A stretch of DNA of 64,000 bases from Cyprinodon diabolis (Eukaryota > Chordata > Actinopteri > Cyprinodontiformes > Cyprinodontidae). The notes under the pieces are model-generated. The model was given only the letters and a program-made list of their open reading frames with translations. It was not told the origin of the DNA and made no database searches. A program made the translations under genes and the position numbers. Below, one piece after another: positions 1-12,300 of the stretch. The stretch is taken from NCBI GenBank assembly GCA_030533445.1, contig CM060081.1:16271655-16335654 (forward strand), written 5' to 3'. Position 1 is the first letter of the stretch. Every line of letters starts with the position of its first letter.

Positions 1-836
1 GATGTGACTTAAAAAAAAATGTGGCAAGAGACCAAAGAGTACCAGAATGTGCATTCATAAAGAATACAATAAGAGAAAAAAAACAGAGAGAAAAAAACTA
101 AAGAACTTTAACAGCTATAATGAAGAATTATCTCCAAAGTCTGTTATTACTAACCTTTTATTTGGGTTTGTCCTTGTTTTGTTTTGAAAACAGTAGAGTC
201 ATTGGAGATATAGGTTGGAAAAGAATGTGGTAAAGCTTGCACAGCACCAACCCGACATTGGAACATCGCTACGATTCATTGTGGATGCAGAACAAAGGAG
301 CAGGTCCCGTCGAGTGAATGGTGGCCTGTCCTTGATTTTAATCCTCTCTCTCACTTCCTTTTCTACTTTCTGGCAGAATTAAGACAAATGGATTTAAAGG
401 AATAAAACAAACCAAAACAGCAGACAGGCTTATATATGTGGAAAACACGCACACTAAAACACACACAGTGACTGAGAGGGTGATGAATCTAAGGACAGCC
501 TGAACTTTCAGCACCATGGACAGAGTCCGTCATTAGGGACTCCAATGCTTTGCTTTCATGTCGTTGCTTCCTTTTTTTTTGGCTGCATGTAAATGCACTT
601 TAAAATGTATTGTTGTTTTCCTGCACTGGGCTCTATAATGCTCTACGAAAGCAGAGAAAATTAGAATATATTGAAAGAGATGCAGCAGCAGAAAAATATA
701 GAATGAGTAAATTTCTCATATACAATGATAAACCCTACAATTTCATCTTAACTTTTAAGGCATTGCTGTCATTTTACTATTAACTTCAAAAATCTCCTTT
801 GTAATAGATTGTAACTTATAATGGTAAAAGAATGTA

Positions 837-958
<122 letters not shown>

Positions 959-2154
959 CTGTCCATGGGTTAACTGAACTGGAGCATACAGAGTAAACAC
1001 AGGAGTGTTAATATTACCTGAGGTGTTTTCTATCATATTGCATTTGACTGGTGTTAATTTAAACAACATACACTGCCTCAAAGGTTTCGTGAGGAGTTAC
1101 ACAGGATATATTTCTTGAAACAAACATATATGATACGCATGTGATCTACGTTTTAATATATTAGCTAGAGCTAACACTGTTGGTAGAAGCTAAAATCAAA
1201 TCAAAATCAAATAGAATTTAATCAACAACTGTATAAAGTGACATTGAAGCCCCTTTCAGTCATTTTAACACAAATGTTTCCAATATATCTGAGAAAATGT
1301 TTTCAAACCTGATTCTAACCATTAACAGCCACAAATAGAAACTGGAGCTCTTTGTAGCATAGCTCTCCATCCTGCAGAAGCCGAAACAGCAGCTTCTTCT
1401 GCCAAATGTCCCCACTTCCTCCTCATCTTCATTCCTTCATTCTAAATTCCACATTTTTATAAATTTCTAGACTCTCCAGTATAAACGGTTTAACATTACT
1501 CATTGCTGTTGTGGCCACATGGACCTAATCGTAAAGGTCATTTATTCAAAATGCAATGCTCTGTTAAAAAAACATGCCATTTTTTGGAAATTGTTTTAAA
1601 ATTAAACATCTTAAAGTATTTTCACTGTATTGTATTTACATCAAAATAGCTATTTTTCTTAATAAAATCTATTTTTTCAACTAATTGCAGATCTGTTAAA
1701 CAAGATCATGATATGTAGTAAATTAATGAATGCCTGACATTGAATTTTATAACACTTTTGAACCTGTCAGATCATATCATAAAATATTTTTGTCTCTGTG
1801 ATGATACCACTGAGTCACATGCACTTATACACAGGTGAAAACGGAATCCCACCGTTCCCACCATTAGACTCACAAACGAGAATATCTTCACCAAAACATT
1901 TGAAATAATTTCACTGTAAATATTCCTAGACATCAAATAGCTTACTTTTTCAAAACCTGTCAATCAACAATTCTGTTGCATCTCCAGATTATAAATTGAA
2001 AAAAAAGGGAAGTTTTAAAAAAGCATTTCAGTGCTGCTACAAATGAAATTCTAAATCTCTGAAAAAAATACTTGGACTTTTAAATTGTAGCTGTATGACT
2101 GATTAAACTATTTCATTCTGTGTATTGGATCCTAAGAAGCCCCAAGGGAAATGT

Positions 2155-2400
2155 CCTCATTTTTATTTGAATTTAATTCTATAACAACAATTTGACTTAT
2201 TGATCTCTCGTTGGAGAAATTTACCTCTGCATTTAACCCATTCCCTTGGGGAGCAGTGGGCTGCCATTGTGCAGCACCCGGGGAGCAATCTGGGGTTATA
2301 AGGGTCTTGCTCAGGAACCCAGAGAGGAGACAGTGGGAGTCGAACGGGATACTTGCAACCTTCTCACAGCATAAGCGCACTGCTCTAACCCACTAGGCCA
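2155..2400 (-). mobile_element. tRNA-derived SINE relic, copy 1
   Basis: Read on the - strand from 2400, the element starts with a tRNA-like head. A TGGCCTAGTGGGT A-box is at 2388-2400 and a GTTCGACTCCC B-box at 2335-2345, spaced as in an RNA polymerase III promoter. A body follows with the motif GGGAATGGGTTAAATGCAG near 2228-2246. A second copy lies at 14975-15208 and shares body and head. The copies are diverged, so it is old. No clear target duplication was found. Confidence 0.7.
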
Positions 2401-4426
2401 AAAAGAAGGTAGATTGAAAAAAATTAATAATATTTCTTCAGTTGTCAGACCATCTCAACTCATTCAGTTTCACACCAACTTGATGGCGTAGAGGAAGCCG
2501 CCTTAGGCTAGGTTGTAAATGTATCATTTCTTCCTAAAAACATAATATCTAAAGTCGATGCAGGAGTCCTCCCTCAGGTGGACAGAGGACCTTGGCACAC
2601 AGTTCTTTCAGCCATGCAGTCACCTTACAGATGGTCAGATGCTTCTACCTCTTGTCACATGTGTCAGAAAGCTCTGTTTATCTAGGTCACACAGGGATAA
2701 GTTGTTATTGTGACCGGCCATGATGGGGAACTTGCTGATCTCAACTGTCTTTTCAGGAAATACATACAGACAAACACACTTCTAAGAGCCCAGTCCTGTT
2801 TGTTTGGGCCAGAAGTTTTACTGACTCAGCCATCAGTTAGATGATGTGCAACAGCAGCCTCTCTCTTGGATATGTAGTTCACTTGGAAGTTGAAAGACTA
2901 GGCATCAACATACCTCATGTTAAGCCTTTCTAGATAGTGTCTTTACACTTGATATTTCTTGAGAAAAAAAAGAGGAAATCTCTCTCACCGTGACAAAAAA
3001 TCTCCGAAGTTCCTCAAACCGCCAGAAAAAACTCAGCGTGTCACTTTAAGCACGAGGATTATGCCTTGACTGATATTGTCCTGTTCAGCCACTTTAAGCA
3101 TACATTTCAGAATTAATAAATAAAGCTGGTTTGCTTCTTTTATTAAAATACCACAATCCTATTGAAGTGTAATGTAATCAAATAGATTATTAGATCTGCA
3201 GCTGATAAGGTCATTCAATTTTTCAAATTTAACAACCAGAATGAAGCAATTAATTATAATAAGTTTCAAAATTTAGTTCTGCCTCCTTTATGATAGCAGA
3301 GTAAAGGAATTTATTTTTTTCAGCAATTCATCCATTTTTCCATGAATGGTCCATCAGCATTTAGGGTTGCAAGTTCCTTGTGTGTATGTGTGCATGTTTT
3401 TGTTTTAAAGGGAAGTATACCTCCAGCTGTCATTGAGCAAGAGGTGTACATCATGAACAGGTCAGCAGTCTGTCACAGAAGTCTGTCCTGCATATCTCCT
3501 TTTTAAAAATATATTTTGCTTACCACACACGAGTGGAGGCAGAAGTAATTACTAAGTTCTTAAGTAAGTACTGAAGTATATAACACCAGAAGTAACATAA
3601 AGTCACACTATATAGTAAGGATTCTTTTACTGTTACCACTTTTAAATTTTTGCAGATTTTCTTTTTAGGGACATTTGCTACCTTAAGTGCAAAGAGCAGG
3701 TATTTATTTTTTGTTTCTTTTATTTTTGCAGATTTTAAAATTTGTGATGCCCAGTGTTTAAAATGGCATCTTTCATGTTGATATCTAAAGGAACGGATCC
3801 ACTCTGAAACAAAACTACAGTTCTGCAAAAAGTGGGATGTGCATGAAAACCTGAAGAGCACAGAACAGTTCACCTCTCATGCTGTCGATAAATGCCTTTC
3901 TTCAAGACAGAAACAATAGGCATAAATGTGACATTATAATGTGGCCCACGATGCAGCACACTCTAGAAACACTCCCCTTCAAAGTAACTAGACTAAATAA
4001 AGCCCTTTCACCTCCTTTCATTATCTAAAGCTCTCCCGTGCATCTTAAGGTGGTGCCACCTTCATTAAAATGAATGATGACCCATTTCTATTTCCACAGC
4101 AGAAAGCCAAGACTTTCAGACAGTAATGAATGGGCCTTATTCCAATTATTTGTTTCCTCTTTTTAACTTTGTGTGTTTGTCTTTGTTTATTGTGCTGTTT
4201 GCTGTGGGGTATTGAGATGAGGTGCTCCATTTAGACTGTTGTCCAAGTGAATAGTTAGTTCCTGAATGAAAGGGTTATTGGTGTGCAGTGCAAGGCTTTA
4301 AGTTATGCAGAATTTACTGATGTACAGTTCAAGTTATACATGAGAGACGGAAGGTTCATTTTACCGGCTGTTATTTATTGCAGGATCACCGATCTCTGAG
4401 CATGACCTCTCTGTTTCTGTTCACAG

Positions 4427-4564
4427 AAAGTGTCCCAGTACACCATTATTGTCCAAGCCACAGATATGGAAGGCAATCTAAACTTTGGGCTCTCCAACAC
4501 AGCTACAGCTCTCATATCTATCACTGACGTCAACGACAACCCACCAGAACTGACAGTGAGGACG
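4427..4564 (+). CDS. cdh4: cdh4 exon: end of EC2 and EC2/EC3 linker
   Basis: This exon of 46 codons is phase 0 at both ends. It is bounded by a TCACAG acceptor (4421-4426) and a GTAAGT donor (4565-4570). It encodes the last strands of ectodomain repeat 2: [17 protein letters not shown], then GLSNTATA and the calcium-binding linker DVNDNPPE. Length and sequence match the corresponding exon of vertebrate CDH2/CDH4 (exon 8 if numbering is conserved). The residues [14 protein letters not shown] are closer to R-cadherin than to N-cadherin, where the equivalent reads DMEGNPTYG. The DxNDN motif holds the calcium ions that stiffen the EC2-EC3 junction. Reading past the donor gives a spurious extension into the intron. 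Confidence 0.96.
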
Positions 4565-7207
4565 GTAAGTACCATTTACACCCCTAAATCATACCTTACA
4601 AAAGCCTTAAAAATTTTGTGTGTATTTTCTTTTATTTCCGTTTTTGTACGGCTCTCATTTAGTCTCTACATCAGTGGAGACTATTCATCTGGGGGTGCAT
4701 ACCACAAACATTACAATTACATTATTCTTTATAAAAAACTTTACAACAAAAACAGAAAACTACCATAACAATAAGACACAAACATAGTTGAATAAAACAC
4801 AAAATACAAATAAACCACTTTAGCCTTTATAAAATATTTTCAAACATTAAAAATAAATATCAAGAAATACAGAACAAACATATAGATTAAAGACCAACTA
4901 ATCTGAACATATTATTTGTCTCATGTGCAGTGCTGGTCACATATTTACCTTTGATAAATATGATAAAGCGGGAGACGACGACGACGACGAAATATGTGTC
5001 CTAAATGAACTGAAATTAAAGACAAAACTTTATTTTTAGTGCACTTATTTCATGAAGAAAGTGTTAAAAATGTAATAATTACTCAAAATTGTAACTTCTT
5101 GTTACACAAAGAAAAGGATATTTAACTTTTTTTCTTTATATTGTCTCTAAACAGGGTTTAACTTTGTTGTTTTTTTCTAAAGGATTAGAGTCTATGAACT
5201 GAGAGTTAAGTTTAGGTTGATTATGTGCATTTCTGTGGTAATTTTGCCATTTATTATCATCAAAACAAACTCTCAATCTTCTTTGGATCTGACTGAAGTA
5301 CTCAACTCTAGTTAAAATCCTAGTAACTTTTAGCTATCTCCCTATGTTTATATTTATTTCCCTGAAAATAAATGTATGAGATTCTTTCCCTCCAGCATCT
5401 TACCATCCTGCTCACTGTGCCAGATACATATGGTTCCTCATCCACTCTACTGAACTGTAACTAAAAGAAAGTGAACTTCTGTGTCACATCATATTTGTAC
5501 CCAAGGGAAACAGAATAATATGAGGTAATTAGAAATTGAATTAAAGTGAGAATGAAAAAAGGTTTACTCTATTTTGAGAGAACTGTCCCGACAATAGCAC
5601 CATCTGTTTTTGTTAAAAACTGGGATTTCTTAGGGGTTTATAACAAAAAAGGTAAAAATTCTCAAATTAAAGATTTCATTTCTTAGACGGATTGTTCTTT
5701 TGACATAAAATATTAATTTATTTAAAAAAACTTTACAAACTGATAAGTTGTTATTTTTTGGGGTAAGCTTAAGAAAGTAATGCAGCTAACAGATGTATGT
5801 GTAGAAATACACTGAAAACATATGTAATTACGGAATATTGTAAGAAAAATAAAGGTAGTTAAGTATAGATGCTGATGAAAATTATCCTTTTCTCTACTTT
5901 TGTATTCTGTCTGCTTGCTTAGCCTCAGTTTGGTTTGTCTGCAAGCATCTGGTCTCTGTCCCTGGCACATCTACTTTGCTCTGACACTGCAACACCTTAA
6001 GGCTGCTTTCTTTGCACTGAGAACTATGAGCTGAAATAGATTTACATGAGGAAGTAGTATTAAGAGGTTGGGCTCTTTCAGTTTATAAAGATTTGCATTT
6101 TTTATTACCTCCAGGGTGATAAAGCAGAATCAAATGCTGACAAGTCTGATAGATCTAATATACTCTTGTGGCTGCTCGTTGTAAGCTGGATGTCAGAGAT
6201 TTAAAAGACAGGCACGCTGTGGCTGCTGCAGAGTGAGCATGTGTGTCTTGGTTGGGCACTGTGATCCCCGTCTCCTTGGTGGGATCGTCGCCAGTGTGTT
6301 GGTGCAGTGCTCACCGCATGGTGTGATTAAAGCCCCCCTGCTGTACGAGGTAGAATTGAACCCACAGGCATACTTGTTCTTTTAGAACTGGACTTGGTGT
6401 GTTTCAATAGGTTTGAGCCCCTCATGCCTTAACACAGAGAAGTCTCATAATGGGCTCAACAGTCTAAAGCCCAAAGGCTGCAAATATGCAATAAGACCTG
6501 CGCATCCATACAATGTCTGCAGGACCTTCAGTTTGTTGGGGTGGAAAAAAAACACACAAATACTGAGATTACTGTTAATGTGCTAAATGCTAGAGAACAT
6601 GCAAACTCCATGCAGAAAGACCCCTGCCCGGGAATCGAACCCAGAACCTTCTTGCTGCCAAACAATTTAGTATTAAGTTTGTTGGGAACAGTGATGGTTA
6701 TAAAGTGTAACAGCTGCTAGGAGTAAGGATCTGCCATAACGTTTCTTTGTGCACCTAGGATGCAGCAGTCTGTCACTGAAGGAGCTGCACAGCTTTATGC
6801 ATGGGGTCAGAGTTGTTGTCAACACTGTTGCTATTTTGACCGGCATGTATCTCACAACCTTGCACCCTGCACTAGTCAGAGGTTATCCTAAGATGGAGCT
6901 TGTTGTCATGATGAGCTTATCTGACCTCTTTCTTTCAGCTTTAGATAAGCTGTGTGCTTCAATAAACTACATAGTAGATAGCTGATGAGAAGATGGCTGG
7001 GAGCTCACACAAAGATGGATGGAGCTTAGAAACAGGGCAGCCCTGGGAGAAAATGTTTTAAAGGCTGCAAAATGCACTATCCAAATAATCAGACTGAGCT
7101 TGAGACATGTTGTAGATATCTTTATGTGCTGGTAGAGACAAAATTTCAGATGCCATTATATTGAAGTTGATTCCACATATTTACTCTACTGGCTGAATAC
7201 AGCTGGA

Positions 7208-7226
7208 AAATATATATTTATATATT

Positions 7227-7268
<42 letters not shown>
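7208..7268. repeat. TA-rich microsatellite
   Basis: Interrupted TATATATT and (TA)n run in a cdh4 intron. It is simple sequence with no coding content. Confidence 0.85.
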
Positions 7269-9269
7269 ATTTCTGTTCCTACTTATAACCTCTATTATTG
7301 GCTAACTTTAGGAGATCTCACACAAAATCAAATATATAAAAGTTTGAGACTGTAACATCACTGAATGTAAAAAATAAAATAAAATCAAAGGATAAGTACC
7401 TTTGCAAGCGATTGTTCGCACTCAAAAAACCATAACAAGGTTGGTATTAAAAGACTGGTTCCCTTTTAATGGTGTGTGACTCAGATATGGTAATGAGTAA
7501 AAATGAGTCAAATCCTGTTTTTGTTTGCTTTCTCCACTGCTTTGTCGTTTTTCTCTTACTTGTTTTTTTTCCTACCCACACAAACAGCGCAGCTTGGAAC
7601 AGTTCAGTAATTTTTTTTTTTTAAACAGGCACAGGAAGGATGAATTTATTGGCTTTTGATGGAATGGGAGAAAAGATAAAACATGTGCATGTTAATTAGG
7701 TGAAATTACTTGACCTGGTGTAAACATGGCTTATTTTTCCCCTCTAATTTGATGAAAAGAAAAGGTAACTGTGCATTTTCAGCTCCATGCATCTGCCTGA
7801 ATATTGCACCACTGCAATAGATTTATGTGAAGCGCTGTAGCCTTACTTTCTCCTTTGAACTGAATTTAAAACCCAGTTCAAGATGTAAGGAAAAATGAAA
7901 CAAGGCCCTTAAAAAGAACAATGGCAGGGCTCACAAATGTGACAGTGAGAGATTTTAGTCTCGACGCACAAAAACTGTGAGCATCAGACGGAATCATGCT
8001 TCTATTTGATGTCTCAGAACACGTCATAAATCTTTTCTGTTGTAGCTTTTAAGATAATAAAATTAGGTAAAACTTCACATTTTGTGTTGGGCAAATAAAA
8101 ACAGAATCAACAGAATAATTATATGCATAAATAAGACTTACCATTGTTCCACAAGCAATCAATAGCTCATTGTTTTATCTTATAACACTTTAGTTATCTC
8201 AAAAATGGTCCTTCTATATTATTATCCCCAAACTACTTTACCTTAAGTACTTGCATTGTCCTTAATTTTGGCTAATAAAATTAGAAGTGTAGTTATGTAC
8301 TGGAGGAAGATGTGTATTTTGTAGATACCCTTAATTATTTATTTATTTTGAACTACAAATTACTCTGAGAGAAATATTAACAAAGCTGACAGTCTGCCAT
8401 CCTTTTTTTTTTTTTTTTTTTTTACTTTGTCCCATCTGCTGTATTTCTTAACTGGATCCATGACACAGAATGCCTTACATACATGTAGATGTAAATACCT
8501 CCCATTTATTACAGGAGAATTTAAACAATTGTTCCCTTCTCTTAGGAAAGGTTGCAGATGTCTTACCTGTAGCCACAAATACAGCAGATAAAGGAGTGAT
8601 TTAAGAAAATAGAGAAAAACAGAGAGCTTCCTCTCCAGACCATATGATGCCCTCTCTGAACCATCGCAGCAATATTTGTTTCCATAGAGGAGTCCTGTCA
8701 TTGGGTGCTTTTGTGACCCCCTATCTTGTTACTTTTTCCAATTTTCTTCTCCCACAGATTACCACCAGCTTGCACTCGGTTTAATTGTAATGCTAATACA
8801 TTATCTTGTAAAAATATGCTTCAGTTTTGTTGCCTCAATCTTTTGAAATTAGGCATATTTTACTTATTAACATTTGAGTGTAATGTTATAGCACAAGGAA
8901 GCGAATATTTCTTCCTAGAAATATCTTAAGAATAGATGTGTTTCTGTAAGGTATGAGAATTAGATGCAGTACTTATCCTTGGATCTTCAATCTAACCAAG
9001 CGTTTTTTAAATGTTCATTCTCAAGGGTCTGTGGTCTGTATCTTTTAGATTTTACTCTGATTCAACACATGAGTCAAATGAAGGGTTCAGTAACAGAACC
9101 TTGTAAATAACATGTTAATTTAACCATTGGAATTAGCTGTGTTTCAATATGAAAAACTCACAGGGAAAGAAAGAAACAAATAGAAGAATTTTATTGATAC
9201 AATTGTTTGCCACTCAGACCTCGGCAGGAAACATTAGCACTGAATTTTACTTTAATATGCATAAGCAGG

Positions 9270-9640
9270 AATATGAGAACAGGACTGAAACTGGTGGTGG
9301 AGTGGAGATAGATGAAGTTTGTTCAGTCCATAGACTGCTGGTTGGCCAGACGATCTGCTTGCGCTGTATTGTGAGATACAGTAGACTGTGTGAGCTGATA
9401 CTGGTGCTTCTCACACGACCCGGAGGATAGATCTCCAGCTTGAATAAACACAGGTTGCATGAACCTGTCCATGATGAGCAAGCATTAAGCAACAGTGGAG
9501 AGGAAAAACTCCCCTTTGGGAAGAAAACTCTGGCACAACCAGGCGGTCTACTGCCGGACTGGTTGAGATGTGACAGGGAATGCAGTAAGACTCAGGAAGG
9601 AATTACAATCTTGACCACCTTAGCTGCTCTGATCTAAACA
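9270..9640. repeat. diverged dispersed repeat containing AGGAAAAACTCCCC
   Basis: The segment around 9495-9560 (ACAGTGGAGAGGAAAAACTC, then GAAACTCTGGCACAACCAGG-like sequence) resembles an interspersed repeat that I recognise as common in fish genomes, but I cannot assign it to a class. Small reading frames cross it in several phases, which suggests non-coding sequence. A repeat-library search would settle the family. Confidence 0.35.
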
Positions 9641-10179
9641 GAATGTTTTCAGAGGGTAAAGAGATTTACAGAGATTTGAGGGGCTGTTGAAATGCAGTTT
9701 AGCATTTCTCTTTAACCTTTGGCCGCACCTCCGGCTGTTTCACATTCTCCACTGAGATGAATAGATGAGGTCAAATTGGTAGATTATTTCTGTGAAAGGA
9801 CTCCTTTTTACAGAGTTTTCTTCAGGTCATTTTTATATTTTTTTCTTTTGCCCAGTTGCTATTAAACAATCTTACATGTTGGGAGGCTGACTTGTGAAAA
9901 TTTTTGAAGGTTAAGCTGAAGGACTAAATTCTTTTGGGGACAGCAGAGTTGCAGAGAAATTAAATGAGAAAAGAGGAAAGGGAGCATTAAAACAGCGTTT
10001 AAGTCAAACTGAAGTGAAAAAGAAATCCTGGCAGACACATTAAAATGTCTAATGGGAAAATTGGATTATTGTGAAAGAGGGAGAGCTTAAACTTCATGTG
10101 TCTACCTTTAAGTGGCTGACCCTTAAAATCTAGATAAATGTAGTCAGTTGTGCTGTAAATTCCTCTTGTGGCTCTGCAG

Positions 10180-10430
10180 CTGTCACCGAGCTTCTTCCAC
10201 AGCTAGTTTATAAAAGAGTTGTTTTAGATTGCAATATAATGAAGATCATTAACCAAAGATTATTCCTACTGCCACCTTAATCACAGCACTTATCTAATTA
10301 CTTATTAAGACCTGGATTTCCTTAATGCGCAAAATCCAAATTAAATTGGGTAAACACTTAATTGAAAAATCCATCTGTTCAATTAAGGAGTTGCATCCAA
10401 GCAGATATGCTGCAGAGTAAAGCTCTCAGT
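10180..10430. promoter_or_regulatory. candidate conserved non-coding stretch in a cdh4 intron
   Basis: The sequence just upstream of the EC3 exon lacks repeat features and is dense in AT-core motifs of homeodomain type, such as TAATTA near 10297 and several TTAATT or CAATTAA sites. This is an impression from composition only; no alignment was possible. Confidence 0.25.
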
Positions 10431-10737
10431 TAGAATAATGGAAGGTATAATTTTCTATTATATAGGTTTAAACAAGTGTGCTTTTTTTTGTATTTTGTGT
10501 GTTCCTGATTTCCCAATTGTGTTGTGGTTAGTTTGTTTTCATGACTGCAATCACATAAAATGCTCTAAGGACGTTTATGGGGGCGAGCAAATATTTCAAG
10601 TACAAATAAGTCAAATTATTATAACAAGTATTCTAGTTTTTAAAGCCACATCATCCTTATGTCTCTCCTACCAAAACAAGCCATCATTACCTCGTCCCTT
10701 CCTTTTCTAATATTCCATCTCTCTGCCTCCTTTGCAG

Positions 10738-10923
10738 TTTTCCGGGGAGGTTCCTGAAAACAAGGTGAACGTGGTTGTCACCAACTTGACAGTGGTTGAC
10801 CGGGATCAGCCGCACAGCCCCAACTGGAACGCAGTTTATCGTATCGTCAGCGGAGACCCCTCTGGACACTTTACCATTCGTACCAATCCCATCACCAATG
10901 AAGGAATGCTAACAGTTGTCAAG
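10738..10923 (+). CDS. cdh4: cdh4 exon: first half of EC3
   Basis: This exon of 62 codons is phase 0 at both ends (acceptor AG 10736-10737, donor GTAGAG at 10924). It begins [10 protein letters not shown], with the PEN motif whose glutamate ligates calcium at the top of a cadherin repeat. It continues through [20 protein letters not shown] and ends [10 protein letters not shown]. The stretch [16 protein letters not shown] is distinctive of R-cadherin (N-cadherin reads DKDQPHTPAWNAVYRI). NLT is a potential N-glycosylation site. Exon length equals that of the mammalian orthologue as I recall it. It is separated from the next exon by only 233 nt. Confidence 0.97.
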
Positions 10924-11156
10924 GTAGAGATTACTACTATTCAGTTGCAAGCTCCATGATGAGGCAAATTATAAATTACTTTGAACTTTTGTAGCTTTTA
11001 ACTGATGCAGTTGACAGCAGGTTGATATCTAAATACTTTATTTTAACAGAATTATCTCACTGATTCATATCACCTTCCAGCCAGTTACTGATCTTTTGGC
11101 TTTCCCTTGTCTCTTCGCTCCCTGTATCTCCTTCTCCCCCATGGACTCTTCTCCAG

Positions 11157-11410
11157 CCGGTGGATTTTGAAATGAACCGTGCCTTCATGCTGACAGTGGT
11201 GGTGTCCAACCAGGCCCACCTGGCAAGCGGCATTCAGTCCTCTCTTCAGTCCACGGCAGGAGTCACCATCTCTGTCCAGGATGTAAACGAGCCGCCTGTC
11301 TTTCCAATCAACCCCAAAATGATCCGTTTTGAGGAGGGTGTGCCGGCTGGAACCACTCTCACAGTTTTTTCGGCGCAGGATCCTGACCACTTCATCCATC
11401 AGGTTGTCAG
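11157..11410 (+). CDS. cdh4: cdh4 exon: end of EC3, start of EC4
   Basis: This exon has 254 nt (84 codons plus two bases), with acceptor CTCCAG at 11151-11156 and donor GTATGA at 11411. It encodes [20 protein letters not shown], a [15 protein letters not shown] segment typical of R-cadherin, and the EC3/EC4 linker DVNEPPVFP. The start of EC4 follows, with EEGVPAGT and the calcium-binding QDPD motif. The linker has glutamate where the textbook motif is DxNDN; CDH2 and CDH4 of other vertebrates also deviate here, so it is family-typical and not damage. The split arginine codon (AG|G) is completed at 16849. Confidence 0.97.
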
Positions 11411-12017
11411 GTATGAGTTTTTAAAAAAAAAGGATCTTCAGCAAAATACATTTTGAATACTTTTAATTTTTAACATCTGTTAACTCTGGTATAAGATATA
11501 TGAATAGAATTTAAAACATATATTTTCAGGCAGTTAATAATTATTTAAAAATGTGATTTGCCAAAATACTAACTCTGCCAATTTCAAGGTGTCTATGTCC
11601 CTCATATGTATCAGATCTGAGCATAGAGGTCAGTTTAGTTTCAGTGTAAAAGTGTGTTCCAATCAACTACTGTTAGCCCTTGGTTGTGGTATGTTAACTG
11701 ACAGAGCTTATTAATGACACATGCAGTAACTCCACAAAGGCGCTGTTGGTGCACCTTTGTTTAAAGAGACATAAAAAGAGAAATTAAATAGACTTTTTGC
11801 AAGTTCTTATTGAAAAATATCTTTAAAATAGCCTTTTTATGTGACCTTATGAGTATAGAACATAATTTAATGAGCAGACTGATACCTGAATGTACTTTGG
11901 GTTGGAAATTCCCGGCGCTGTTCGGTGGATGTGATGTCAAGTGCGTCCATAAATGGGACCAACCAAGCAAAAAATTGTAGTGTTACATTCAAGATGGACT
12001 TTTTGGGTACTCAGAAG

Positions 12018-12300
12018 TAGTCAGCCATAAGAGCCATAAGTTTATTCAACTATTGTCACCCACTCCTGGTAGGCAATAAAAACTTTTTTATTTTTATTAT
12101 ACAGTAGAACTTTTTATCAAAAAGTTCTATTGGATTCACTTTGTATTAGACATTTTCCTGCTTCACAAAGGTAGGCAGCAGCTTGACAAAGCCATGATGG
12201 CAATTATTTTACGTTATTATGGTATCGGTATCGGCCGATACTGCAAGCCAGGTATCGGGTATCGGTATCAGGGCCAAAAAATGGCATCGGCGCAACACTA
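12018..12300 (-). mobile_element. hAT-type MITE with perfect 8-bp target duplication (family of 39901-40254)
   Basis: The element ends at 12300 in GGCGCAACACTA, the inverted form of the TAGTGTTGCACCGAT terminus seen at 39901. The flanking octamer CTCAGAAG occurs at 12010-12017 and again at 12301-12308. The interior (for example CTTCACAAAGGTAGGCAGCA) is the reverse complement of the interior of the 39901-40254 element, so the two are copies in opposite orientation. The left terminus has decayed beyond the first three bases. It is non-coding and needs a hAT transposase in trans. Confidence 0.85.

Larger units (their letters stand above)
4565..10737 (+). other. cdh4: cdh4 intron (6.2 kb)
   Basis: No coding exon was found. 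Contents: a short (GAC)n run near 4975-4990; a SINE-like fragment at about 6590-6660 containing GGGAATCGAACCC, the reverse complement of a tRNA B-box; a TA-rich repeat at about 7208-7268; a diverged dispersed repeat around 9270-9640; and a unique-looking, homeobox-site-rich stretch at about 10180-10430. The acceptor is CTTTGCAG at 10730-10737. Confidence 0.85.

Noticed and set aside
2335..2400. tRNA-like A-box and B-box that could be called a tRNA gene
   Set aside because: It continues into a SINE body shared with 14975-15208, and the cloverleaf is degraded.
6749..6985. 78-codon + frame after a SINE-like fragment
   Set aside because: No domain, opposing frame, repeat-rich surroundings.
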